Origin: Antedon bifida
Taxonomy: Eukaryota; Echinodermata; Crinoidea; Comatulida; Antedonidae
Reading direction: 5' to 3'
Assembly (NCBI GenBank): GCA_963402885.1
Contig: OY727099.1
Coordinates: 21,223,001-21,287,000 of the forward strand
Length of the DNA stretch: 64,000 nucleotides
The translations under genes and the position numbers were made by a program. Of the stretch, positions 1 through 11,735 are shown piece after piece. Position 1 is the first letter of the stretch; every line of letters starts with the position of its first letter. The notes beneath the pieces were generated by a model. It did not search any database, was not told the origin of the DNA, and worked only from the letters and a program-made list of their open reading frames with translations.

Positions 1-769
1 TCGACAATGCGAGATGTTGAGCTTCTTCTTTCCGACGATAAAGAACTCGTAAGTATTGTTGCTACGACAATAAGTAAACACATTCTATCATCTTCCAATC
101 TTATGGATAAAATCATAGCATCAATATGTGGAAACGAAAGGGTCATCCGATCAATAAGTGACGCCATTCTTGACCAGGTCAGTCAAAATATTTATAGTAG
201 CGTTGCCCTTGACAACGAGAGTATCGCAGGTGAAATTACGTCACTACAAGAGAAGAACAATAAGCTGACGAACGATCACAACAACTTACTAGAAAAACTA
301 GATGACCTTGAGCAGTATAGTAGACGTAATTGCCTACTATTACACGGCGTACCCGAGACAGATAATACCGAAAACACCGATAAGATAGCCTTAGAAATAA
401 TATCATCTCGTATTTGTGATGACATAGAACTAATCGATATGGATCGCACACACCGTCTTGGACGAAAGAAAGCAGGACTACACCAGGATAAATCACGTTC
501 TAAAACTAAACCACGTCTAATTAATTAAATTCTCAACCTACCGCGCAAGAGCAGAGGTATTTCGAAATAAGAAATTACTTAAAAATTCGTCCTTTTCTAT
601 AACTGAAAATCTAACGCCACTTCGCATGAATCTACTACGCGAAACGACAGCACATGACGCAGTGGAAGCCGCGTGGTCCCTCGATGGACGGATAAACTGC
701 ATACTGAAGAAAAATAAGAAGAAGATTGTTATTAGATCAAAAACAGATCTCCGTAATCTCCGAATGTAA
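1..769 (+). pseudogene. Element A ORF1 protein (coiled coil plus L1-ORF1-like RNA-binding region), frameshifted
   Basis: ORF1 proteins of this type bind the element RNA and form the ribonucleoprotein used in transposition. The readable part opens with an ATG at 7, but the frame is open to the window edge, so the true start may lie upstream. Residues about 75-103 are heptad-like and rich in Leu, Lys, Glu and Asn (coiled coil). They are followed by LEQYSRRNCLLLHGVPE (101-117) and DRTHRLG (146-152), a signature of the RRM-like region of many LINE ORF1 proteins. A 2-bp loss near 520 relative to copy 2 creates a stop at 526-528. The rest of the C-terminus (RARAEVFRNKKLL onward) continues in another frame to a TAA at 767-769. 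The family assignment is by motif recognition only. Confidence 0.8.
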
Positions 770-1273
770 CTTTATTGACGATATCAAACCTAACTTTTTA
801 TCTTGCTCCCGCTGTAGTCCAGTTTGGCCCTACGTTGTAAATTAATGTTTTAGTTTTCACTATGAATAGTAATTATTACCACTACTATTTATTACCATTA
901 TTATTGCCATCTCTTCTTTCTATTGTTAATACTGCATTATCATCATTATTATTGTTATTATTACATTATTATTATTATTATTATTAACAACATTATTATT
1001 ATTCCCACATTTTGTTATTATCACTATTACACTAATAGTAATGGTACTGTATTAGGCTAATATTAAAACCAAGCCTAAACGATTTTACAATTCTTATTAT
1101 AAATTATATACACGTAGCCTACATATTCATTTTATTACGATTAATATTCTACCGATGCCCCAATATCCATATTACGCAATTTAGTGTTTTTTGTTTTTTT
1201 TTTGCATGCATTATTATTTATACTATTTATCTGATTAATGAACATTTACAAACCCAATTGTATTATTAACATT

Positions 1274-1304
<31 letters not shown>

Positions 1305-1445
1305 CTTTTTAACGGCAGTATGCGTTAACTTGTTCCTTCTTTTTTGTTGTTTATTTTATGTAGTGTACTGGTATCATTTTATTTATTGTAGGTATAAAAT
1401 CATTAACACTTGGGTATTTATATTTTTGGAATTGACTATATTATT
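770..1445 (+). other. AT-rich spacer between ORF1 and ORF2 of element A, with microsatellites
   Basis: No coding potential is apparent here. The stretch holds runs of ATT/TTA (about 885-1035) and an ATTT microsatellite (about 1271-1305). The same spacer recurs at 17980-18650 and, inverted, at 46704-47287. The ATTT tract is shorter in both other copies (about 18484-18508 and 46840-46857). A spacer of nearly 700 bp between the ORFs is long for this kind of element and raises the question of how ORF2 is translated. Confidence 0.8.
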
Positions 1446-3252
1446 ATGTTATCATGTGATATGGCTTGTTCAGTAGCAACTCATAATACAAAGAGCAACC
1501 CACCAGTTACTACTACTGGTAGCGATTCAGATTCAGGAATTAATGGAAATACCAATAATACAAATCGACTAAATGAACTCAAATTTGATGTGTTTGAGTC
1601 CATTACAAATTTTGCAGGAAACTTTGATCTAGATCCTGACCAAAATTTCTACAAAAACTGCACAAACCTTTCTAATTATTTTCTTTGTGATCAATTTGCA
1701 TGTAAATTTAAAACAGTAGATACTCAAAAAAGTTTTTCTAGTATCCACTTTAATGCAAGAAGTCTCGTAAAAAATTTGGATGCTATCATGGAATTTATTG
1801 AAACTCTACATTTTCAGTTTGATATTATTGGTATCTCGGAGACATGGTGTAATGAAAATAGTCCACCGTTAAATATACCTAACTATACATTGTTATCTAA
1901 AAATCGAAACGGTAGAGTAGGTGGTGGGGTTGCTTTGTATGTAAGTAACTTAAGATCATATACTCAACGAAATGACATTTCCTTGACAAATATTTCATGT
2001 GATTCAATTTTTATTGAAATTAATCAAAATCATGGAAAGAATATTATTGTTGGTGTTGCTTATAAGCCACCAGATGTAAACAGTAACCACTTTGTGGACG
2101 ATTTTAATAAAATACTCACAACAATAGATAAAGAAAATAAGCTAAACTATATCATGGGTGACTTTAATTTAGACCTTTTACGATATACGAGTATAAACTC
2201 AACGCAAGACTTTTTAAATATATTATATAGTAATTTCTATTTACCCTTAATAAATAGACCGACTCGAATCACTAGTAATACTGCTACATTGATTGATAAT
2301 ATTATAACTAATTCCCTGAAAATGCTTATGATTTGTTCCAATCCAAATTTACAACAGTATACCAAAACAATTTTCCATTGCATACTGTTAAAAACAAAAA
2401 TAAGAGAAAATTAAAACCATGGATGACTAATGGGATTTTACAGTCTATTAATCATAAAAATAAACTGTATAAAAAGTTTCTTAAATATCCAACAGGCCCA
2501 AATGAGTTAAAGTATAAAACCTTTAGAAATAAATTGAATACTCTTGTTAAAACATCTAAATTAGCTTATTATAACGAACAATTTTCCAATACTAAATCGA
2601 ACATAAAGAAAACATGGGATGTAATAAATAATTTATTAAACAGAAAAGTCAAATGTAAGCAAAATACTAATTTTATTTGTGATGGTCGATCTTTGGATCA
2701 ACCGCAAGATATTGCAAATGCATTTAATGACTTTTTTACAAAAATTGGTCCCTCACTTGATAGAAAAATTCCCTCTGGAAACACTGATTATAATGATTAT
2801 TTAAAACAACCAAACAACCATTCAATGTACTTTTTTCCAACGACCGAAGAAGAAATATGTGCTATAATAAATAATTTTAAAAATAATAAAGCTGCTGGGT
2901 TTGACGGTTTATGTCCTAATGTGGTTAAAGCGGTAGCAGACTTAATTAGCAAACCGCTCTGCCATATTTTTAACGCATCATTAGTTAAGGGTATTTTTCC
3001 CAGCCAACTAAAAATAGCTAAGATTACACCCGTTTACAAATCTGGAGACAAAGGAGACATTAGTAATTATAGACCAATTTCTATTTTATCATGCTTCTCC
3101 AAAATTTTAGAACGTATTGCCTTTGTTAGAACTGTTTCTTTTCTAGATAAGTACGATATTCTTCATAATGGTCAATATGGTTTTCGTAGCAAATTTTCTT
3201 CTTCAATGGCTCTGGTGGATCTTACAGATAGAATTATAAGTGCTTTTGAGAA
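1446..3252 (+). pseudogene. Element A ORF2 copy 1: endonuclease-reverse transcriptase remnant
   Basis: ORF2 of such elements nicks target DNA with an AP-like endonuclease and reverse-transcribes the element RNA at the nick. I choose the ATG at 1446 (MLSCDMACS), because the frame upstream of it has no other ATG after an in-frame TAA. Endonuclease motifs present: FNARSLV, ISETW, GGGVALYV, VGVAYKPPD, MGDFN. The 215-bp deletion at 2314/2315 removes the SDH catalytic motif and shifts the frame. The second half resumes at about 2315 in frame 2: linker, then the start of the reverse transcriptase (NNKAAGFDGL, NYRPISILS, QYGFRSKFSSS). It ends at SAFEN, where satellite DNA begins, so FADD-type catalytic residues are absent. 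Not functional. Confidence 0.92.
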
Positions 3253-4846
3253 TTTAGTTTACCACTGTGCGCTACTATACCAATTTTGGTAGCATCAGCG
3301 CACAGTGTTAATAAATAGGATTTAGTTTACCACTGCGCTACTATACCCATTTGGTAGCACTAGTGCACAGTGTTAATAAAAAAGATTAGTTTACCACTGT
3401 GCGCTACTATACCTATGTTGGTAGCACTAGCGCACAGTGATAATAAATATGATTAGTTGACCACTGTGTGCTACAATACCCATTTGGTAGCACTAGTGCA
3501 CAGTGTTAATAAATAGGATTTAGTTTAGCACTGTGCGCTGCTATACCCATTTGGTAGCACTAGCGCACAGTGATAATAAATAGGATATAGTTTACCAATG
3601 TGCGCTACTATACCAATTTGGTAGCATTAGCTCACAGTTTTAATAAATAGGATTTAGTTTACCACTGTGTGCTACTATACCCATTTTTGTAGCACTGGCA
3701 CAATGATAAGAAATAGGATTTTATTTAGCACTGTGCGCTACTGTACCAATTTTGGTAGCTCTAGCGCACAGTGAAAATAAAAATGATTAGTTTACCACTG
3801 TGCGCTACTCTACCCATTTTGGTAGCACACGACGCACAGTGATAATAAATAGGATATAGTTTACCAATGTGCGCTACTATACCCATTTGGTAGCACTAAC
3901 TCACAGTGTTAATAAACAAGATTTATTTTACCACTGTGCGCTACTATACCCATTTTTGTAGCACTGGCGCACAGTGATAAGAAATGAGATTTTATTTACC
4001 ACTGTGCGCTACTGTACCAATTTTGGTATCACTAGCGCACATTGATAAAAAATAAGATTTTGTTTAGCACTATGCGCTACTACACCCATTGTGGTAGTAC
4101 TTGCGCACAGTGATAATAAATAGGATTTAGTTTAGCACTGTGCGCTACTATATCCATTTGGTAGCACTAGCGCAAAGTGTTAATAAATAGGACATAGTTT
4201 AGCACTGCGCGCTACTATACCCATTTTGGTAGCACTAGCGCACAGTGATAATAAAAAGGATTTAGTTTAGTACTGTGCGCTACTATACCCATTTGGTAGC
4301 ACTAGCGAACAGTGTTAATAAATAGGATTTAGTTTACCACTGTGCGCTACTATACCCATTTGGTAGCACTAGTGCACAGTGTTAATAATTAAGATTAGTT
4401 TACCACTGTGCGCTACCATACCCATTTTGGTAGCACTAGCGCACAGTGAAAATAAATATGATTAGTTTACCACTGTGCGCTACTAAACCTATTTTGTTAG
4501 CACAGGACGCACAGTGATAATAAATAGGATATAGTTTACCAAATTTGCCCTACTATACTCATTTGGTAGCCTTAGCTCACAGTGTTAATAAATACGATTT
4601 ATTTTACCACTTTGCGCTACTATACCCATTTTTGTAGCATTGGCGAACAGTGTAAAGAAATGAGATTTTATTTAGTACTGTGCGCTACTGTAACAATTTT
4701 GGTATTACTAGCGCACATTAATACAAAATAGGATTTCGTTTAGCACTGTGCGCTACTATAGCCATTTGGTAGCACTAGCGCACAGTGTTAACAAATAGGA
4801 TTTAGTTTACAACTGTGCGCTACTATACCCATTGTGGTAGTACTTG

Positions 4847-7800
4847 CGCACAGTGATAAAAAATAGGATTTAGTTTAGCACTGTGCTCTACTCTATCCAT
4901 TTGTTAGCACTAGCGCACAGTGTTAATAAATAGGATATAGTTTAGCACTGTGCGCTACTATACCCATTTTGGTGGCACAGGACACACAGTGATAATAAAT
5001 AGGATATAGTTTACCAATGTGCGCTACTATACCCATTTGATAGCACTAGCTCACAGTGTCAATAAATAGGATTTAGTTTACCACTGTCCGCTACTATATC
5101 CATTTTGGTAGCACTAGCGCACAGTGAAAATAAAAATGATTAGTTTACCACTGTGCGCTACTATACCTATTTTGGTAGCACAGGACGCACAGTGATAATA
5201 AATAGGATATAGTTTACCAATGTGCGCTACTATACCCATTTGATAGCACTAGCTCACAGTGTTAATAAATAGGATTTAGTTTAACACTGTCCGCTACTAT
5301 ACCCATTTTTGTAGCACTAGCGTACAGTGAAAACAAATATGATTAGTTTACAACTGTGCGCTACTATACCCATTTTGGTAGCACAGGACGCACAGTGATA
5401 AGAATAGGATTTTATTTAGCACTGTGCGCTACTGTACCAATTTTGGTATCACTAGCGCACATTGATAATAAATAGGATTTAGTTTACCACTGTGCGCTAC
5501 TATACCCATTCTGGTAGAACTAGCACATAGTGATAATAAATAGGATTTAGTTTAGCACTGCGTGCTACTATATCAATTTGGTAGCACTAGCGCATAGTGT
5601 TAATAAGTAAGATTTAGTTTACCACTGTGCGCTACTGTACCCATTTTGGTAGTATTTTCGCACAGTGATAATAAATAGGATATAGTTTACCAATGTGCGC
5701 TACTATACCCATTTGGTAGTACTAGCTCACAGTGTTAATAAACAAGATTTATTTTACCACTGTGCGCTACTATACCCATTTTTGTAGCACTGGCGCACAG
5801 TGATAATAAATAGGATTTAGTTTAGCACTGTGCGCTACTATACCCATTTGGTAGCACTAGCGCACAGTGTTAATAAATAGGATTTAGTCACTGTGCGCTA
5901 CAATACCCATTAAGCAGCATCAGCGCACAGTGTTAATAAATAGGATTTAGTTTACCACTGTGCGCTACTATACCAATTTTGGTAGCATCAGCGCACAGTG
6001 TTAATAAATAGGATTTAGTTTACCACTGCGCTACTATACCCATTTGGTAGCACTAGTGCACAGTGTTAGTAAAAAAGATTAGTTTACCACTGTGCGCTAC
6101 TATACCTATTTTTTAACACTAGCGCACAGTGATAATAAATATGATTAGTTTACCACTGTGTGCTACAATACCCATTTGGTAGCACTAGTGCACAGTGTTA
6201 ATAAATAGGATTTAGTTTAGCACTGTGCGCTGCTATACCCATTTGGTAGCACTAGCGCACAGTGATAATAAATAGGATATAGTTTACCAATGTGCGCTAC
6301 TATACCCATTTGGTAGCATTAGCTCACAGTTTTAATAAATAGGATTTAGTTTACCACTGTGTGCTACTATACCCATTTTTGTAGCACTGGCACAGTGATA
6401 AGAAATAGGATTTTATTTAGCACTGTGCGCTACTGTTCTAATTTTGGTATCACTAGCGCACATTGATAATAAATAGGATTTAGTTTACCACTGTGCGCTA
6501 CTATACCCATTCTGGTTGCACTAGCGCATAGTGATAATAAATAGGATTTAGTTTAGCACTGTGCGCTACTACATCAATTTGGTAGCACTAGCGCACAGTG
6601 ATAAAAAATAGGATTTAGTTTAGCACTGTGCTCTACTCTATCCATTTGTTAGCACTAGCGCACAGTGTTAATAAATAGGATATAGTTTAGCACTGTGCGC
6701 TACTATACCCATTTTGGTGGCACAGGACACACAGTGATAATAAATAGGATATAGTTTACCAATGTGCGCTACTATACCCATTTGATAGCACTAGCTCACA
6801 GTGTCAATAAATAGGATTTAGTTTACCACTGTCCGCTACTATATCCATTTTGGTAGCACTAGCGCACAGTGAAAATAAAAATGATTAGTTTACCACTGTG
6901 CGCTACTATACCTATTTTGGTAGCACAGGACGCACAGTGATAATAAATAGGATATAGTTTACCAATGTGCGCTACTATACCCATTTGATAGCACTAGCTC
7001 ACAGTGTTAATAAATAGGATTTAGTTTAACACTGTCCGCTACTATACCCATTTTTGTAGCACTAGCGTACAGTGAAAACAAATATGATTAGTTTACAACT
7101 GTGCGCTACTATACCCATTTTGGTAGCACAGGACGCACAGTGATAAGAATAGGATTTTATTTAGCACTGTGCGCTACTGTACCAATTTTGGTATCACTAG
7201 CGCACATTGATAATAAATAGGATTTAGTTTACCACTGTGCGCTACTATACCCATTCTGGTAGAACTAGCACATAGTGATAATAAATAGGATTTAGTTTAG
7301 CACTGCGTGCTACTATATCAATTTGGTAGCACTAGCGCATAGTGTTAATAAGTAAGATTTAGTTTACCACTGTGCGCTACTGTACCCATTTTGGTAGTAT
7401 TTTCGCACAGTGATAATAAATAGGATATAGTTTACCAATGTGCGCTACTATACCCATTTGGTAGTACTAGCTCACAGTGTTAATAAACAAGATTTATTTT
7501 ACCACTGTGCGCTACTATACCCATTTTTGTAGCACTGGCGCACAGTGATAATAAATAGGATTTAGTTTAGCACTGTGCGCTACTATACCCATTTGGTAGC
7601 ACTAGCGCACAGTGTTAATAAATAGGATTTAGTCACTGTGCGCTACAATACCCATTAAGCAGCATCAGCGCACAGTGTTAATAAATAGGATTTAGTTTAC
7701 CACTGTGCGCTACTATACCAATTTTGGTAGCATCAGCGCACAGTGTTAATAAATAGGATTTAGTTTACCACTGCGCTACTATACCCATTTGGTAGCACTA

Positions 7801-8336
7801 GTGCACAGTGTTAGTAAAAAAGATTAGTTTACCACTGTGCGCTACTATACCTATTTTTTAACACTAGCGCACAGTGATAATAAATATGATTAGTTTACCA
7901 CTGTGTGCTACAATACCCATTTGGTAGCACTAGTGCACAGTGTTAATAAATAGGATTTAGTTTAGCACTGTGCGCTGCTATACCCATTTGGTAGCACTAG
8001 CGCACAGTGATAATAAATAGGATATAGTTTACCAATGTGCGCTACTATACCCATTTGGTAGCATTAGCTCACAGTTTTAATAAATAGGATTTAGTTTACC
8101 ACTGTGTGCTACTATACCCATTTTTGTAGCACTGGCACAGTGATAAGAAATAGGATTTTATTTAGCACTGTGCGCTACTGTTCTAATTTTGGTATCACTA
8201 GCGCACATTGATAATAAATAGGATTTAGTTTACCACTGTGCGCTACTATACCCATTCTGGTTGCACTAGCGCATAGTGATAATAAATAGGATTTAGTTTA
8301 GCACTGTGCGCTACTACATCAATTTGGTAGCACTAG
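4847..8336 (+). repeat. 1745-bp higher-order block, two tandem copies
   Basis: Copy one is 4847-6591 and copy two 6592-8336, about 26 monomers each. Rare variants appear in the same order exactly 1745 bp apart: the CTCTACTCTATCC unit (4886 and 6631), the AGAATAGG spacer (5401 and 7146), and the GATTTAGTCACTG unit followed by AAGCAGCATCAG (5881 and 7626). I saw no difference between the copies by eye, so the duplication is recent or homogenised. The breakpoints fall in the shared GCGCACAGTG arm, as expected for unequal exchange between monomers. Confidence 0.9.
5826..5869 (+). repeat. Example satellite monomer core with perfect hairpin
   Basis: Left arm CACTGTGCGCTA at 5826-5837 and right arm TAGCGCACAGTG at 5858-5869 are perfect 12-bp inverted repeats. 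TACC (5841-5844) and GGTA (5850-5853) can form an inner stem with a CATTT loop. I chose it as a clean representative of the family; hundreds of other copies carry one or more mismatches. Confidence 0.95.
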
Positions 8337-8851
8337 CGCACAGTGTTAATAAGTAGGATTTAGTTTACCACTGGGCGCTACTATGCCCATTGTGGTAGTA
8401 CTTGCGCACAGTGATAATAAATAGCAGTTAGTTTAGAACTGTGCGTTACTATACACATTTTGGTAGCACTAGCTCACAGTGTTAATAAACAAGATTTATT
8501 TTACCACTGTGCGCTACTATACCCATTTTTGTAGCACTGGCGCACAGTGATAAGAAATGAGATTTAGTTTACCACTGTGCGCTACTATATCCATTTTGGT
8601 AGCACTAGCGGTCATTGTTAATAAAAAGGATATAGTTTACCACTGTGCGCTACTATACCCATTTTGGTAGTATTTGCGCACAGTAATAATAAATAGGATT
8701 TAGTTTGGCACTGTGCCCTACTATACCCATTTTGGGAGCACTAGCGCACAGTGTTAATAAATAGGATTTAGTTTACCACTGTGCGCTACAATACCCATTT
8801 AGTAGCATCAGCGCACAGTGTTAATAAATAGGATTTAGTTTACCACTTTGC

Positions 8852-8930
8852 GTATTTGGCCATCTTTGTTAATTATACATCTTTCCCATGGTTTTATAGA
8901 GTCAAAGTCAAGTTTCAGTTGTTTATTCAT
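8852..8930 (+). repeat. 79-bp foreign insert in a satellite monomer (copy 1 of 4)
   Basis: GTATTTGGCCATCTTTG and the following sequence, up to TTTATTCAT, replace the centre of a monomer between ACCACTTTGC and CAGCGCACAG. The insert has no hairpin arms and does not resemble the satellite. The same insert with the same flanks recurs at 11657-11735, 28065-28143 and 28589-28667, so it was amplified as part of the array. Its origin is not recognised. Confidence 0.9.
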
Positions 8931-11656
8931 CAGCGCACAGTGTTAATGAATAGGATTTAGTTTACCACTGCGCTACTATACGCATTTGGTAGCACTAGTG
9001 CACAGTGTTAATAAAAAGGATTAGTTTACCACTGTGCGCTACTATACCTATTTTGGTAGCACTAGCGCATAGTGATAATAAATAGGATTTAGTTTAGCAC
9101 TGTGCGCTACTATACCCATTTGGTAGCACTAGCGCACAGTGTTAATAAATAGGATTTAGTCACTGTGCGCTACAATACCCATTAAGCAGCATCAGCGCAC
9201 AGTGTTAATAAATAGGATTTAGTTTACCACTGTGCGCTACTAAACCAATTTTGGTAGCATCAGCGCACAGTGTTAATAAATAGGATTTAGTTTACCACTG
9301 TACTACTATACCCATTTGGTAGCACTAGTGCACAGTGTTAATAAAAAAGATTAGTTTACCACTGTGCGCTACTATACCTATGTTGGTAGCACTAGCGCAC
9401 AGTGATAATAAATATGATTAGTTGACCACTGTGTGCTACAATACCCATTTGGTTGCACTAGTGCACAGTGTTAATAAATAGGATTTAGTTTAGCACTGTG
9501 CGCTGCTATACCCATTTGGTAGCACTAGCGCACAGTGATAATAAATAGGATATAGTTTACCAATGTGCGCTACTATACCAATTTGGTAGCATTAGCTCAC
9601 AGTTTTAATAAATAGGATTTAGTTTACCACTGTGTGCTACTATACCCATTTTTGTAGCACTGGCACAATGATAAGAAATAGGATTTTATTTAGCACTGTG
9701 CGCTACTGTACCAATTTTGGTATCACTAGCGCACATTGATAATAAATAGGATTTAATTTACCACTGTGCGCTACTATACCCATTCTGGTAGCACTAGCGC
9801 ATAGTGATAATAAATAGGATTTAGTTTAGCACTGTGCGCTACTACATCAATTTGGTAGCACTAGCGCACAGTGTTAATAAGTAGGATTTAGTTTACCACT
9901 GTGCGCTACTATGCCCATTGTGGTAGTACTTGCGCACAGTGATAATAAGTAGCAGTTAGTTTAGAACTGTGCGCTACTATACACATTTTGGTAGCTCTAG
10001 CGCACAGTGATAATATAAAGGATTTAGTTTATCACTGTGCGCTACTATACCCATTTGGTAGCACTAGCGCACAGTGATAATAAATATGATTAGTTAACCA
10101 CTGTGTGCTACAATACCCATTTGGTAACACTAGTGCACAGTGTTAATAAATAGGATTTAGTTTAGCACTGTGCGCTGCTATACCCATTTGGTAGCACTAG
10201 CGCACAGTGATATTAAATAGGATATAGTTTACCAATGTGCGCTACTATACCCATTTGGTAGCATTAGCTCACAGTTTTAATAAATAGGATTTAGTTAACC
10301 ACTGTGTGCTACTATACCCATTTTTGTAGCACTGGCACAATGATAAGAAATAGGATTTTATTTAGCACTGTGCGCTACTGTACCAATTTTGGTATCACTA
10401 GCGCACATTGATAATAAATAGGATTTAGTTTACCACTGTGCGCTACTATACCCATTCTGGTAGCACTAGCGCATAGTGATAATAAATAGGATTTAGTTTA
10501 GCACTGTGCGCTACTACATCAATTTGGTAGCACTAGCGCACAGTGTTAATAAGTAGGATTTAGTTTACCACTGTGCGCTACTATGCCCATTGTGGTAGTA
10601 CTTGCGCACAGTGATAATAAATAGCAGTTAGTTTGGAACTGTGCCCTACTATACACATTTTAGTAGCTCTAGCGCACAGTGATAATATAAAGGATTTAGT
10701 TTATCACTGTGCGCTACTATACCCATTTGGTAGCACTAGCGCACAGTGTTAATAAATAGGATTTAGTTTACCACTGTGCGCTACAATACCCATTTAGTAG
10801 CATCAGGGCACAGTGTTAATAAATAGGATTTAGTTTACCACTGTGTGCTACTATACCCATTTGGCAGCACTAGTGCACAGTGATAATAAATAGGATATAG
10901 TTTACCAATGTGCTCTACTATACCCATTTGGTAGCACTAACTCACAGTGTTAATAAACAAGATTTATTTTACCACTGTGCGCTACTATACCCATTTTTGT
11001 AGCACTGGCGCACAGTGATAAGAAATGAGATTTTATTTAGCACTGTGCGCTACTGTACCAATTTTGGTATCACTAGCGCACATTGATAAAAAATAAGATT
11101 TCGTTTAGCACTATGCGCTACTACACCCATTCTGGTAGTACTTGCGCACAGTGATAATAAATATGATTTAGTTTAGCACTGTGCGCTACTATATCCATTT
11201 GGTAGCACTAGCGCAAAGTGTTAATAAATAGGACATAGTTTAGCACTGCGCGCTACTATACCCATTTTGGTAGCACTAGCGCACAGTGATAATAAAAAGG
11301 ATTTAGTTTAGTACTGTGCGCTACTATACCCATTTGGTAGCACTAGTGTACAGTGTTAATAATTAAGATTAGTTTACCACTGTGCGCTACCATACCCATT
11401 TTAGTAGCACTAGCGCACAGTGAAAATAAATATGATTAGTTTACCACTGTGCGCTACTAAACCTATTTTGTTAGCACAGGACGCACAGTGATAATAAATA
11501 GGATATAGTTTACCAAATTTGCCCTACTATACTCATTTGGTAGCACTAGCTCACAGTGTTAATAAATAGGATTTAGTTTACCACTGTGCGCTACAAAACC
11601 CATTTAGTAGCATCAGCGCACAGTGTTAATAAATAGGATTTAGTTTACCACTTTGC

Positions 11657-11735
11657 GTATTTGGCCATCTTTGTTCATTATACATCTTTCCCATGGTTTT
11701 ATAGAGTCAAAGTCAAGTTTCAGTTATTTATTCAT
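11657..11735 (+). repeat. 79-bp foreign insert in a satellite monomer (copy 2 of 4)
   Basis: Same insert as at 8852-8930, with two visible changes (GTTCATTAT for GTTAATTAT; CAGTTATTTATT for CAGTTGTTTATT). The flanking monomers are also shared. Confidence 0.9.

Larger units (their letters stand above)
1..3252 (+). mobile_element. Non-LTR retrotransposon, element A copy 1 (partial, broken, 3'-truncated)
   Basis: This is a two-ORF retrotransposon of the CR1/L2/Crack type: ORF1, a long AT-rich spacer, then ORF2 with AP-type endonuclease and reverse transcriptase. It is nearly identical to copy 2 (17679-25136) and to the inverted copy 3 (43424-47287). The 5' end lies outside the window. The 3' end stops abruptly at about 3252, inside the reverse transcriptase and directly against satellite sequence. 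That is the opposite of the 5' truncation expected for elements copied from their 3' end, so a later deletion or satellite recombination probably removed the rest. A 215-bp internal deletion at 2314/2315 (relative to copy 2) adds a frameshift. Confidence 0.93.

Noticed and set aside
236..496. Antisense open frames opposite ORF1 and ORF2 (also 42508-42909, 44394-44606, 62408-62644)
   Set aside because: Shadows of the real retrotransposon frames, without independent motifs.
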